A stretch of DNA of 29,191 bases from UBA2942 sp045127535 (GTDB taxonomy: Bacteria > Bacillota > Clostridia > Lachnospirales > Lachnospiraceae): the NCBI GenBank assembly GCA_045127535.1, contig JBGVQN010000042.1, positions 1 through 29,191 on the forward strand. Reading direction: 5' to 3'. The notes below the pieces were generated by a model. That model saw only the letters and a list, made by a program, of their open reading frames with translations. It was not told the origin of the DNA and made no database searches. Position 1 is the first letter of the stretch. Every line of letters begins with the position of its first letter. The position numbers and the translations under genes are program-made. This document shows positions 14,608-23,285 of this stretch, one piece after another.

Positions 14608-17600
14608 ATGGCATTACAGTTTATTTTTGGGTCTTCGATTTCCAGAAAGTCGGAGGTAATATTCAGAGAGGCTTTGCAGGATGCAGAGAAGGATCCGGGG
14701 CGGCTCTGGCAGATCGTGGTGCCGGAGCAGTCTACCCTTGTGGTGCAGAAGCAGGTGCTGGAGCTGACCCAAAACCTGGGACTGATGCAGGTGGATGTGG
14801 TGAGCTTTAACCGTCTGGCTTATCGTGTGATGGAGGATGTGAAGCAGCAGGAAAAGGGGATCCTGGATGATACAGGCAAGTCCATGCTTCTGCGTAAGAT
14901 CGCAGGGGAGATAGCAGACAGCCTGGAGCTGTTTGGAGGCAATTTATCCAGAAGGGGATTTATTGAGCAGTTAAAGTCCATGCTGTCTGAGTTTTTGCAG
15001 TATGGGATCCGGTCAGAGCAGTTGGAGGGGGTCATAGGGCAGTTGGATCACCAGCCCCTGCTGCAGCATAAAATACGTGACCTTGGAAAGATCTATCAGG
15101 CATTTAAAAACCGTATGCAGGGAGATGTGATCACAGCAGAGGAGCTGCTGCCCCAGCTGTGTGAGTGGGTGCCGGATTCTGAGTATGTGAAGTATTCTGT
15201 GTTTATACTGGATGGATTTACAGGCTTTACACCGGTGCAGTATCAGCTGCTGAAGCTGCTGCTGGTCTATGGTCAGGAGGTAAAGGTCATTTTAAATATG
15301 GATACCAGAGAAAATCCTTACAAAGTGACCGGCATGCAGGAGCTGTTTTATATGAGTAAGCAGGTGGTGTCCAGACTGTCAGCCATGGCAGATCAACTGC
15401 AGGCAGAGATCAAGCCTGCTGTGATGATAGAGGAATGCAGACCGGCAGCAGCACCCCTGGCAGAATTGGAACGCAGACTGTTTCGGTATCCTCTAAAGCC
15501 TTATGATGAAAAGGCAGATGCCATTCACCTCCATCAGGCCAAGAACCCGGAGGAGGAGGTACGGTATGTACTGCTGCAGGTGCTTTCCTGTATCCGGCAG
15601 GGATACCGTTACAGAGAGCTGGCAGTGATCTGCAGCGATATGAATGTATATACGCCGGTTATTGAAAAATGGTTTGGCAGGGCGGAGCTGCCCATGTTTC
15701 TGGACCGGAAAAAGACACTGATGGATAATCCTTTGGTAGAATTGATCCGCAGTGCCCTGGAAGTGGTAGAAAAGAATTATGCGTATGAGCCTGTATTTGC
15801 CCTGCTGCGAAATAGCCTGATTCCTTTCCAACGCTATGAGGTGGACTGTCTGGAAAATTATGTCAAGGCGCTGGGCATTTATGGGAGAAAATGGCAGCAG
15901 CCCTGGGAGCGGACTTACAGAGGAATGCCAAAGGACAGTACAGAGGAACTGGCAGCGTTAAATGTACTGCGTCAGCAGGTGTTAGACTGGTTAGAGCCAT
16001 TGGCACAGGTCTTTAGGGAAAAGAACAATGTAAAAGAAGTAACCCGGGTATTATATCAGTTTTTAACTGCCCTTACAGTACAGGAGCAGCTTGCAGACAA
16101 AGCTGACTGGTTTGAACAGCAGGGAGAGCTGCTTCTTGCCAATGAATACCGCCAGTGCTTTGAAAAAGTGCTGGGATTATTGGAGCAGTTTACATTGCTT
16201 ATGGGGGAGGAAATCCTGTCTCTGACTGCTTATCAGGAGGTGCTGGAGGCGGGCTTTGAAAATCTCCAGGTAGGTCTCATTCCTCCGGCCATTGACCGTC
16301 TGGTGGTAGGCGACCTGATGCGTACCAGATTAGATGGTGTAAAAGTGCTGTTTATGTTAGGGTGCAACGACAGCCTGATTCCTGCAGCAGGAGAAAAGCA
16401 TGGACTGCTGTCTGATTTGGATAGAGAACTGTTAAAGAAGGTGGATATGGAGCTGGCTCCTACAGGCAGGGAGGATGGTTTTAGCGAAAAGTATTATCTG
16501 TACCTGACCATGACCAAGCCATCAGACCATCTGTATCTGTTGTGGTCTAGTGTCAGCGGGGAGGGAACAGCCATGCGCCCCTGCTATCTGGTGGGACAGC
16601 TGCAAAAACTTTTTCCAAAGGCGCAAAAGACCGGTCAGGACAGTTTATCCCCTACAGAGCGCATCTGGCAGCCGGATGAAAGTCTGGAAGTACTGATAGA
16701 GGGAATGCGTAACTACCAAAAGGGCAGCCAGGAAAACTGGTGGAGAGATTTATACAACTGGTACCGCACCCACGAAGGCTATGAGATCAGACTGGAACAT
16801 GCACTGGCAGGCATGTTTGCAGCATATCGGCAGGAGCATCTGTCTCCTGCAGTATCCGCCCGGATTTTTGGTGCAAGACCTTTAAACAGTGTGACCAGGC
16901 TGGAAGCCTTTTCCGCCTGCGCTTATGCCCATTTTCTGACCTATGGGCTGGGGCTGTCAGAGCGGCAGGAGTATGAACTGGATGCCATGGATTACGGAAA
17001 TATTTTTCACGAATCCATTGAAACATTTTTCCAGCTGTTACGGGAGCATGAGACAAACTGGGAAAGTATTTCTGATGCAGAACGGCTGCGCTTTGTACAG
17101 GAAAGCGTGCAGAAAGTCACAGAAGATTACGGCAATACCATTTTAAAAAGCTCAGCCAGATACCGCTATCTGGTAGGGCGCTTAGAGCGGATGACAGACA
17201 AAACCATCTGGGCCCTGACCAGACAGCTGCAGGCAGGAAGCTTTGTACCAAAAGGCAGCGAGGTGAATTTCTCTGCAGAAACCAATACCCCGGGTATGGC
17301 TTTGGCCGTAAGTCCCGGTATTACCATGAAGCTTCACGGCAGAATTGACCGTATGGACCTGGCCCAGACAGAAGATACCGTCTATGTAAAGATCATAGAT
17401 TATAAGTCAGGCTCCACAGTATTTGATCTGACAAAACTCTATTACGGCCTGCAGCTGCAGCTGATCCTGTACTTATCCGCCGCTTTAGAGCTGGCACAGA
17501 AAGCCAACCCGGATAAAAAGGCAGTCCCTGCCGGAGTATACTACTATAACATCAAAGATCCAGTGGTAGAGAAACCCCAGGCAGGCCAGTCTGCAGAAGA

Positions 17601-18024
17601 ACTTCTTGAGGCTGTAGAAACTTCTGTCCTGGAAGAACTGCGCATGAACGGCCTAAGCAACGCTTCCCCGGACATCCTGCAGCTCTTAGACCATACAGAA
17701 GGCAAAAAGTCTGCAGTCATCAAAAATCTCACCAGAGATGCCTCAGGTGCCCCGGCAGGCACCTCTCTCACAGCCACAGGCCCGGAGATGGAGCAGCTTT
17801 GCCGCTACAGCAAGAAAAAAGCAGCTGATCTCTGCCGTGACATGCTCTCCGGCCAGATCCCGGTAAACCCCTACGTCTACAAAGACCAGACCGGCTGCGA
17901 CTACTGCTCCTACAAAGGAATCTGCGGCTTCGACACCGGCATCCCCGGCTACCGCTACAGACGACTCCAACCCCTGTCCTCAGAAGAAGTCCTGACACTG
18001 ATCCAGGAGCAGGAGGACAACTGA
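14608..18024 (+). CDS. addB: ATP-dependent nuclease subunit B (AddB)
   Basis: A 1138-aa subunit of the AddAB helicase-nuclease that resects double-strand breaks for RecA-dependent repair. The helicase-like N-terminus is followed by a C-terminal RecB-type nuclease: HGRIDRMDLAQ and IIDYKSG (D931, K933). An iron-sulphur staple is formed by C771 (SACAYAHF) and C1097-x2-C1100-x5-C1106. The N-terminal nucleotide-binding loop reads FGSSISRKSE, with Arg where a Walker A motif has the last Gly (GxxxxGKS). ATP binding by this subunit may thus be impaired. The start at 14608 is chosen because AAGGAGAA lies 8 bases upstream; an in-frame ATG at 14542 lacks a ribosome binding site. addA follows after 407 bases, an unusually wide gap filled by a hairpin element. 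Confidence 0.95.
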   Translation: MALQFIFGSSISRKSEVIFREALQDAEKDPGRLWQIVVPEQSTLVVQKQVLELTQNLGLMQVDVVSFNRLAYRVMEDVKQQEKGILDDTGKSMLLRKIAGEIADSLELFGGNLSRRGFIEQLKSMLSEFLQYGIRSEQLEGVIGQLDHQPLLQHKIRDLGKIYQAFKNRMQGDVITAEELLPQLCEWVPDSEYVKYSVFILDGFTGFTPVQYQLLKLLLVYGQEVKVILNMDTRENPYKVTGMQELFYMSKQVVSRLSAMADQLQAEIKPAVMIEECRPAAAPLAELERRLFRYPLKPYDEKADAIHLHQAKNPEEEVRYVLLQVLSCIRQGYRYRELAVICSDMNVYTPVIEKWFGRAELPMFLDRKKTLMDNPLVELIRSALEVVEKNYAYEPVFALLRNSLIPFQRYEVDCLENYVKALGIYGRKWQQPWERTYRGMPKDSTEELAALNVLRQQVLDWLEPLAQVFREKNNVKEVTRVLYQFLTALTVQEQLADKADWFEQQGELLLANEYRQCFEKVLGLLEQFTLLMGEEILSLTAYQEVLEAGFENLQVGLIPPAIDRLVVGDLMRTRLDGVKVLFMLGCNDSLIPAAGEKHGLLSDLDRELLKKVDMELAPTGREDGFSEKYYLYLTMTKPSDHLYLLWSSVSGEGTAMRPCYLVGQLQKLFPKAQKTGQDSLSPTERIWQPDESLEVLIEGMRNYQKGSQENWWRDLYNWYRTHEGYEIRLEHALAGMFAAYRQEHLSPAVSARIFGARPLNSVTRLEAFSACAYAHFLTYGLGLSERQEYELDAMDYGNIFHESIETFFQLLREHETNWESISDAERLRFVQESVQKVTEDYGNTILKSSARYRYLVGRLERMTDKTIWALTRQLQAGSFVPKGSEVNFSAETNTPGMALAVSPGITMKLHGRIDRMDLAQTEDTVYVKIIDYKSGSTVFDLTKLYYGLQLQLILYLSAALELAQKANPDKKAVPAGVYYYNIKDPVVEKPQAGQSAEELLEAVETSVLEELRMNGLSNASPDILQLLDHTEGKKSAVIKNLTRDASGAPAGTSLTATGPEMEQLCRYSKKKAADLCRDMLSGQIPVNPYVYKDQTGCDYCSYKGICGFDTGIPGYRYRRLQPLSSEEVLTLIQEQEDN

Positions 18025-18166
18025 CATAGATACCTCCTGACTGTACAACGGGAGGAAAACACCATCTGACACATAAACACAAGAAGAATCAGATCCAAAC
18101 AGTATAAGATCCAAACAAGCACCAGAAACAGACTTGATGGATCTGGTTTTGGCAACAACGTAGATT

Positions 18167-18412
18167 GCTGTGGAACTGGCTTTTCGGGTGGCGGTGTGCT
18201 GCATATGGTATGAAAAACTTTAGGAAAACGCCGGTACTTAGGTTTCTGGCAAGTGAAATTTCAGTCATCAGAAAGCAGACGTCAGTGTGCGTTCTGATGA
18301 CAGGAATTTTGCTTGTCAGAAACCTTAGTATCCGCTGCGTTTGACTCGAAGCGAGAGCGGGTTTTTCATGCCATATGCAGCACACCGCCACCCGGAAAGC
18401 CAGTTCCACAGC
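18167..18412 (-). repeat. nested hairpin element, copy 4, between addB and addA
   Basis: A 246-bp palindrome in the opposite orientation to copies 1-3. The outer arms (18167-18215 and 18361-18412) pair over about 50 bp with few mismatches. The core halves are at 18219-18241 and 18324-18360, with end stem AAAAAC/GTTTTT. The side hairpin is CTCG-CTT-CGAG instead of the TTCG-loop form. The inner hairpin (18242-18323) is specific to this copy. It ends 19 bases before the addA ATG, close to its ribosome binding site. The rest of the gap (18025-18166) holds only short repeats such as two copies of AGATCCAAACA. Confidence 0.83.
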
Positions 18413-18431
18413 CCACAACAGGAGGCAAAAC

Positions 18432-21400
18432 ATGGCATTTTCATGGACAAAGGAGCAACAGCAGGTCATTTCCCTGCGTGGCAGAAACATTCTGGTGTCG
18501 GCAGCAGCAGGCAGCGGAAAAACTGCTGTGCTGGTAGAGCGGATCATTGGAATGATTACCGACCAGGCTGCCCCAGTGGACATCGACCAGCTGCTGATCG
18601 TAACCTTTACCAATGCGGCAGCAGCGGAAATGCGGGAGCGCATTGGCAGTGCCATTGAAAAAAAAGTAGAGGAACAGCCTGACAACGTCCATCTGCAGCG
18701 GCAGCTGACATTGGTGCATCATGCCCAGATCACCACCATTCACAGCTTCTGTCTCAATGTGATCCGCAATTATTTCCACCGGATTGATCTAGACCCATCT
18801 TTCCGCATTGGAGACGAGGGAGAATTAAAGCTGTTGAAAGAAGAAGTGTTAGACACCCTTTTAGAACAGCGTTATGAAGAAGCACAGCCGGAGTTCCTTT
18901 CCTTTGTAGATACCTTTGCTCAGGGCAAGGATGATGCAGGAATAGGGCAACTGATTTTAAAATGCTACGAATTTTCCTGCAGTTATCCGTGGCCCGATGA
19001 ATGGCTGGCAGGCTGCAGAAAGGCTTATGCAGTGGAAACCCTGCAGGAGCTTGAGCAGACAGGGTGGATGGGCTTTTTGAGAGAGCAGTTAGAGCTGGAA
19101 TTAGAAGAACTGCAGTATGAGTATCAGCAGATGATACAGATCTGTGAAGAAGAAGACGGTCCCGCTTATCTGCTTCCTGTGATTGCCCGGGAGGCGGAAA
19201 TGCTGGAAGGAACACTTCCGTTTTCCACCTTTGCAGAAGGGCAGGAGGCCCTGCAAAGCATTGCCTTTGAACGTCTGCCCAGAAAGAAAAAGACAGATGT
19301 ATTTGATGAGGGCAAGTTACAGGTGGTAAAAACCCTTCGTGACAGTGTGAAAAAGGGAGCTGCCAGACTGCAGAAAACTTATGGAACCAGCACAGAACAG
19401 GTGCTTGCCCAGTTGCAGGAGGCTGCCCCGGCAGTCCATCTTCTCACGGGACTGGCAGAGGAATTTGCTGCTGCCTATGCTGCGGCCAAGAAAACCAGAA
19501 ACCTGGTGGACTTTAATGACCTGGAGCATTTTGCCCTGCAAATACTCACTGTACGGGAAGATGGCCAGTGGAAACCAAGTGATGTGGCAGCTCAGTACCG
19601 GGATGCTTTTGTAGAAATTATGATCGACGAGTATCAGGACAGCAATCTGGTACAGGAGGTGGTGTTAAATGCAATTTCCAAAGAACCCCTTGGCAGCCCC
19701 AATCTGTTTATGGTGGGAGATGTAAAGCAGAGCATTTACAAATTCCGTCTTGCAAGGCCGGAGCTGTTTATGGAAAAGTACCATACCTACACTATGGAGG
19801 ACAGCCTGTATCAGAAAATTGAGCTGCATCAGAATTTCCGAAGCCGGGCATCTGTGCTCTGCAGTGTAAACTATCTGTTTTACCGGATGATGCAGGCATC
19901 CCTGGGAGGGATTGATTATACAGAGGATGCAGCACTGCATCCGGGATTGGAATTTGCAGAGGGAGAAGGATGCATTGGAGGCAGTACGGAACTGCTGCTG
20001 CTTGATCTATCCCAGGAGTCTGCAGAGGAAGATATGGATTCCCATACAGAAAATGCAGAGGCAGGAAGCGTTCCAACAATCAGTCAGTCAGAGAAAGCTG
20101 CTTTCTCAGATGCAGCCGCTGCTGCAGGAATCGAAACCTCTACAGCCGGGCAGGGAGAAGAGCTGCAGGATGAAGAGCAAAGCAGCCGGGCCTGGGAAGC
20201 CAGACTGGTAGGAGAGCGGATCTTACAGCTGGTAGACAAAAAAAATCCCCAGATGGTATGGGATAAGGAGCAGCAGTGCTACAGACCGGCTTCCTACAGG
20301 GATATTGTAATTCTCCTGCGCTCTTTAAGCGGCTGGTCAGAAGAATTTGTCAATACCCTTATGGATATGGGGATTCCTGCTTATGCAGAATCCAGAAGCG
20401 GTTATTTTACCACTGTGGAGGTACAGACGGTACTGAATCTGCTGCATATAATTGATAACCCGATACAGGACATTCCCCTGGTGGCTGTGCTGCACTCTCC
20501 GTTGGTGGGACTGAGCAGTCAGGAGCTTTCCTGTATCAGGCAATTTGCCCCGGGAGATCTGGGCAATGGATTCTTTGGAGCGCTTCTTTTTTATAAGGAG
20601 CATGGGGGAGATGGTGGGGAGCTGTTTGCAAAAGTGCAGACATTCCTGGAAGATTTGAACCGGTACCGGGATATGGCAGAATACCTGCCCCTCCACAGTC
20701 TGCTGGAGCAGATATTAGAGCAGACCGGATATTATGATTATGTGAGCCTGATGCCTGGCGGAGAGCGGCGCAGGGCAAATATTGACATGCTGCTGCAAAA
20801 GGCATTGGCCTATGAGTCTACCAGTTACAAAGGGGTGTTCCATTTCATTCGCTATATTGAACTGCTGCAGAAATATGCAGTGGACTTTGGAGAGGCCAGT
20901 GTCATAGGAGAGCATGAGGATACGGTGCGGATCATGAGTATCCACAAAAGCAAGGGACTGGAATTTCCCATTGTCATACTGGCAGGCTGTGCCAAGAAGT
21001 TCAATGTGCAGGATACCAGAGCCAGAGTGGTTTTCCATCCAGATTACGGTATAGGAGTAGATGCAGTAAATCCCACTCTGCGTACCAGAGAGGTAACCTT
21101 GTTAAAACGTGCTTTTGCAGGAAAACTGCAGTTGGAAAATCTGGGAGAAGAACTCCGTGTCCTTTATGTAGCGCTGACCAGAGCCAAAGAAAAGCTGATC
21201 CTTACCGGTGTCTGCAGGGATTTGGGAAAATATCTGGAAAAGATGACTCTTTTGGCAGAAGGGTCTTCCGGTGTGATGCGTTATGGTATATTGAGTAAGG
21301 CTGCTTCCTATTTGGATTTTATGCTGCCTGCACTGGCACAGGAAACCAGACTGTATGATAGAGACTGTGGTGCAGCTGTTGCCCGGACATGGGTGGCAGA

Positions 21401-22391
21401 TGAGCAGGGAGAGGTACTTTTTACCATAGCTTGTACAGATTGTAATGAACTGGCAGGAAAGCGGCAGAAAACCGCTGCAGAGGAAGTGCTGCAGATGCAG
21501 GAATTTACACAATGGGACAATGGACAGATATGGGATCCCCAGTGGGCAGAGGAACTGGCAGAGCGTTTTGCATACTCCTATCACTACGACAGGTTGTACC
21601 AGATCCACACCACCATGTCTGTTTCTGAACTGAAACGGCTTTCCCAGCTGCAGGAGGATGTGCCTCCGTCTGCACAGCTGTATCCTGATCGTGGGACAGT
21701 ATCTGAACCAAAGTTTTTGCAGTGGGAGCAGACAGCTGTAGCGGGAGAGGAAGGTTCCTGGCATGAACAGAAGGAGCTGCCTGCTTTTCTGTGCAGTGGG
21801 CAGGAGATCACAGTGGACCCGGCCAGACGGGGAACATTGTATCATCTGGTTATGGAACATCTGCCCTATGCCCAGCAGATGACCATACAAATCATTCAGA
21901 ACACATTGGAAAACATGGTAGAAAAAGGAATTCTGACTCCGGAAGAAAGAAAACTGATTTTTCCCGAAAAAATCCTGCCGTTTTTCCGTACATCTCTTTA
22001 TGGGCGGATGTATGCTGCGAAAGAAAAAGGAAACCTGTACAGAGAACGGAGGTTCCTTATTGGAATTCCCATAGAAGAACTGACAGCGCATCAGGAGCTC
22101 ACAGAAGGGGAAGGAAAGGGATATTCCGCAAATCTTCCACTTACAGATGCTTCCAGAAGCGGAGGCGACTTTGTAATGGTACAGGGGATCATTGACCTAT
22201 ATTTTGAAGAGGAAGATGGTTTGATACTGTTAGATTACAAAACCGATCAGATAAAAGAGGAAGAAACACTGAAAAACCGATACCGGGTACAATTGGATTA
22301 TTACCAGAAGGCATTAGAGAAGCTCACAGGGAAACCGGTAAAAGAACGGTATTTGTATGGGTTTGCCTTAAACCGGCTGATCCCCATTTAA
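18432..22391 (+). CDS. addA: ATP-dependent helicase/nuclease subunit A (AddA)
   Basis: A 1319-aa UvrD-like superfamily 1 helicase with a C-terminal RecB-family nuclease; partner of AddB. Visible motifs are Walker A AAAGSGKT (24-31), motif Ia TFTNAAAAEMRERI, motif II DEYQDS (399-404), the VGDVKQSIYKFRLARP block, motif V HKSKGLEFPIV, motif VI LYVALTRAKEKL (about 910), and the nuclease motif LLDYKTDQ (about 1265). ATG 18432 is preceded by AGGAGG; an in-frame ATG at 18375 lies inside the hairpin element and is rejected. A low-complexity, acidic stretch at about 535-590 (SEKAAFSDAAAAAG, EELQDEEQSSR) looks like a linker insertion. No clear terminator follows; the purC promoter begins 60 bases downstream. 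Confidence 0.96.
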   Translation: MAFSWTKEQQQVISLRGRNILVSAAAGSGKTAVLVERIIGMITDQAAPVDIDQLLIVTFTNAAAAEMRERIGSAIEKKVEEQPDNVHLQRQLTLVHHAQITTIHSFCLNVIRNYFHRIDLDPSFRIGDEGELKLLKEEVLDTLLEQRYEEAQPEFLSFVDTFAQGKDDAGIGQLILKCYEFSCSYPWPDEWLAGCRKAYAVETLQELEQTGWMGFLREQLELELEELQYEYQQMIQICEEEDGPAYLLPVIAREAEMLEGTLPFSTFAEGQEALQSIAFERLPRKKKTDVFDEGKLQVVKTLRDSVKKGAARLQKTYGTSTEQVLAQLQEAAPAVHLLTGLAEEFAAAYAAAKKTRNLVDFNDLEHFALQILTVREDGQWKPSDVAAQYRDAFVEIMIDEYQDSNLVQEVVLNAISKEPLGSPNLFMVGDVKQSIYKFRLARPELFMEKYHTYTMEDSLYQKIELHQNFRSRASVLCSVNYLFYRMMQASLGGIDYTEDAALHPGLEFAEGEGCIGGSTELLLLDLSQESAEEDMDSHTENAEAGSVPTISQSEKAAFSDAAAAAGIETSTAGQGEELQDEEQSSRAWEARLVGERILQLVDKKNPQMVWDKEQQCYRPASYRDIVILLRSLSGWSEEFVNTLMDMGIPAYAESRSGYFTTVEVQTVLNLLHIIDNPIQDIPLVAVLHSPLVGLSSQELSCIRQFAPGDLGNGFFGALLFYKEHGGDGGELFAKVQTFLEDLNRYRDMAEYLPLHSLLEQILEQTGYYDYVSLMPGGERRRANIDMLLQKALAYESTSYKGVFHFIRYIELLQKYAVDFGEASVIGEHEDTVRIMSIHKSKGLEFPIVILAGCAKKFNVQDTRARVVFHPDYGIGVDAVNPTLRTREVTLLKRAFAGKLQLENLGEELRVLYVALTRAKEKLILTGVCRDLGKYLEKMTLLAEGSSGVMRYGILSKAASYLDFMLPALAQETRLYDRDCGAAVARTWVADEQGEVLFTIACTDCNELAGKRQKTAAEEVLQMQEFTQWDNGQIWDPQWAEELAERFAYSYHYDRLYQIHTTMSVSELKRLSQLQEDVPPSAQLYPDRGTVSEPKFLQWEQTAVAGEEGSWHEQKELPAFLCSGQEITVDPARRGTLYHLVMEHLPYAQQMTIQIIQNTLENMVEKGILTPEERKLIFPEKILPFFRTSLYGRMYAAKEKGNLYRERRFLIGIPIEELTAHQELTEGEGKGYSANLPLTDASRSGGDFVMVQGIIDLYFEEEDGLILLDYKTDQIKEEETLKNRYRVQLDYYQKALEKLTGKPVKERYLYGFALNRLIPI

Positions 22392-22450
22392 AAGAACGGC
22401 ATGATTGGGATATTTTTTAAAAAATCTCTGATATCATGCAGATTGCGGTA

Positions 22451-22479
22451 TTGAAAAGTGAAAAGGGACATTGTATAAT
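22451..22479 (+). promoter_or_regulatory. promoter of purC-purF
   Basis: TTGAAA (22451-22456), a 17-base spacer and TATAAT (22474-22479). A small stem (GTCTTT/AAAGAC, 22487-22506) lies in the leader. No purine riboswitch or clear PurR box is recognisable. Confidence 0.85.
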
Positions 22480-22539
22480 GCTAAATGTCTTTAATACAAA
22501 AGACGGACACGAAAAAGAAAGATAAGGTGGATAACAGTC

Positions 22540-23247
22540 ATGGAAAAGAAGGAACAGTTATACGAAGGCAAAGCGAAAAGAGTATATACCACTGATGTGG
22601 AAGATGTGTATATTGTAGACTACAAGGATGATGCCACTGCATTTAACGGTCTGAAAAAGGGAACCATCAGTGGCAAAGGTGTGATCAACAACAAGATGTC
22701 AAACCATTTGATGAAAATTCTGGAGGCAGAGGGAGTTCCAACCCACTTCGTTGAGGAGTTAAGTGACAGAGAGACTGCAGTAAAGAAGGTAGAAATTGTT
22801 CCATTAGAGGTAATTGTCCGTAACGTAGCTGCTGGCAGCTTTTCCAAGAAGCTTGGCATCGAGGAAGGAACCAAGTTACTGGCACCTACTTTAGAGTTCA
22901 GCTATAAGAATGATGATCTGGGCGATCCAATGATCAATGATTATTATGCCATTGCCATTGGTGCTGCTACCAGAGAGGAAATCGACAGGATTACAGAGCT
23001 GGTATTTAAGGTAAATGAGGTATTAAAGGCATATTTCCTGGAGAGAGGCATTGAACTCATTGACTTTAAGGTAGAGTTTGGCCGCTATCATGGAGAAATC
23101 ATCCTGGCTGATGAGATTTCACCAGACACCTGCCGTCTGTGGGACAGCACCACTCATACAAAGTTAGATAAGGACCGTTTCCGCAGAGATTTAGGTAATG
23201 TAGAGGATGCTTATGAAGAAGTAAGCAAGCGTCTTGGCCTGGAATAA
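22540..23247 (+). CDS. purC: phosphoribosylaminoimidazole-succinocarboxamide synthase (SAICAR synthetase)
   Basis: A 235-aa enzyme of normal length that joins aspartate to CAIR using ATP in de novo purine synthesis. Signature segments are LYEGKAKRVY at the N-terminus, VIVRNVAAGSFSKKLGIEEG in the middle and LIDFKVEFGR followed by ILADEISPDTCRLWD. AAGGTGG lies about 9 bases upstream of the ATG. purF follows after 38 bases in the same direction, so the two form an operon read from the promoter at 22451-22479. Confidence 0.97.
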   Translation: MEKKEQLYEGKAKRVYTTDVEDVYIVDYKDDATAFNGLKKGTISGKGVINNKMSNHLMKILEAEGVPTHFVEELSDRETAVKKVEIVPLEVIVRNVAAGSFSKKLGIEEGTKLLAPTLEFSYKNDDLGDPMINDYYAIAIGAATREEIDRITELVFKVNEVLKAYFLERGIELIDFKVEFGRYHGEIILADEISPDTCRLWDSTTHTKLDKDRFRRDLGNVEDAYEEVSKRLGLE

Positions 23248-23285
23248 GTCTGATGACTGAAAATAAACATATAGAGAGGTTTAGA

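Noticed and set aside
18375..18431. Longer addA start at 18375
   Set aside because: It lies in the outer arm of hairpin copy 4. AGGAGG directly before ATG 18432 and the AFSWTKEQQ start typical of AddA support the shorter form.
18089..18685. 198-aa leftward frame across copy 4 into addA
   Set aside because: Crosses the palindrome and the addA start on the opposite strand, lacks a ribosome binding site, and shows no recognisable domain.
21102..22091. 329-aa open frame antisense to addA
   Set aside because: Composition is cysteine-, serine- and histidine-rich with no family resemblance, it has no ribosome binding site, and it lies wholly inside the clear addA coding sequence.
22392..22440. Possible addA terminator (AT-rich stem ATTTTTTAAAAAAT)
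   Set aside because: Very AT-rich and short, with no GC stem or following U-tract. Not strong enough to list as a feature.
22480..22539. Purine riboswitch or PurR box ahead of purC
   Set aside because: Only 60 leader bases exist, too short for a purine riboswitch, and no sequence resembling a PurBox pair is present.
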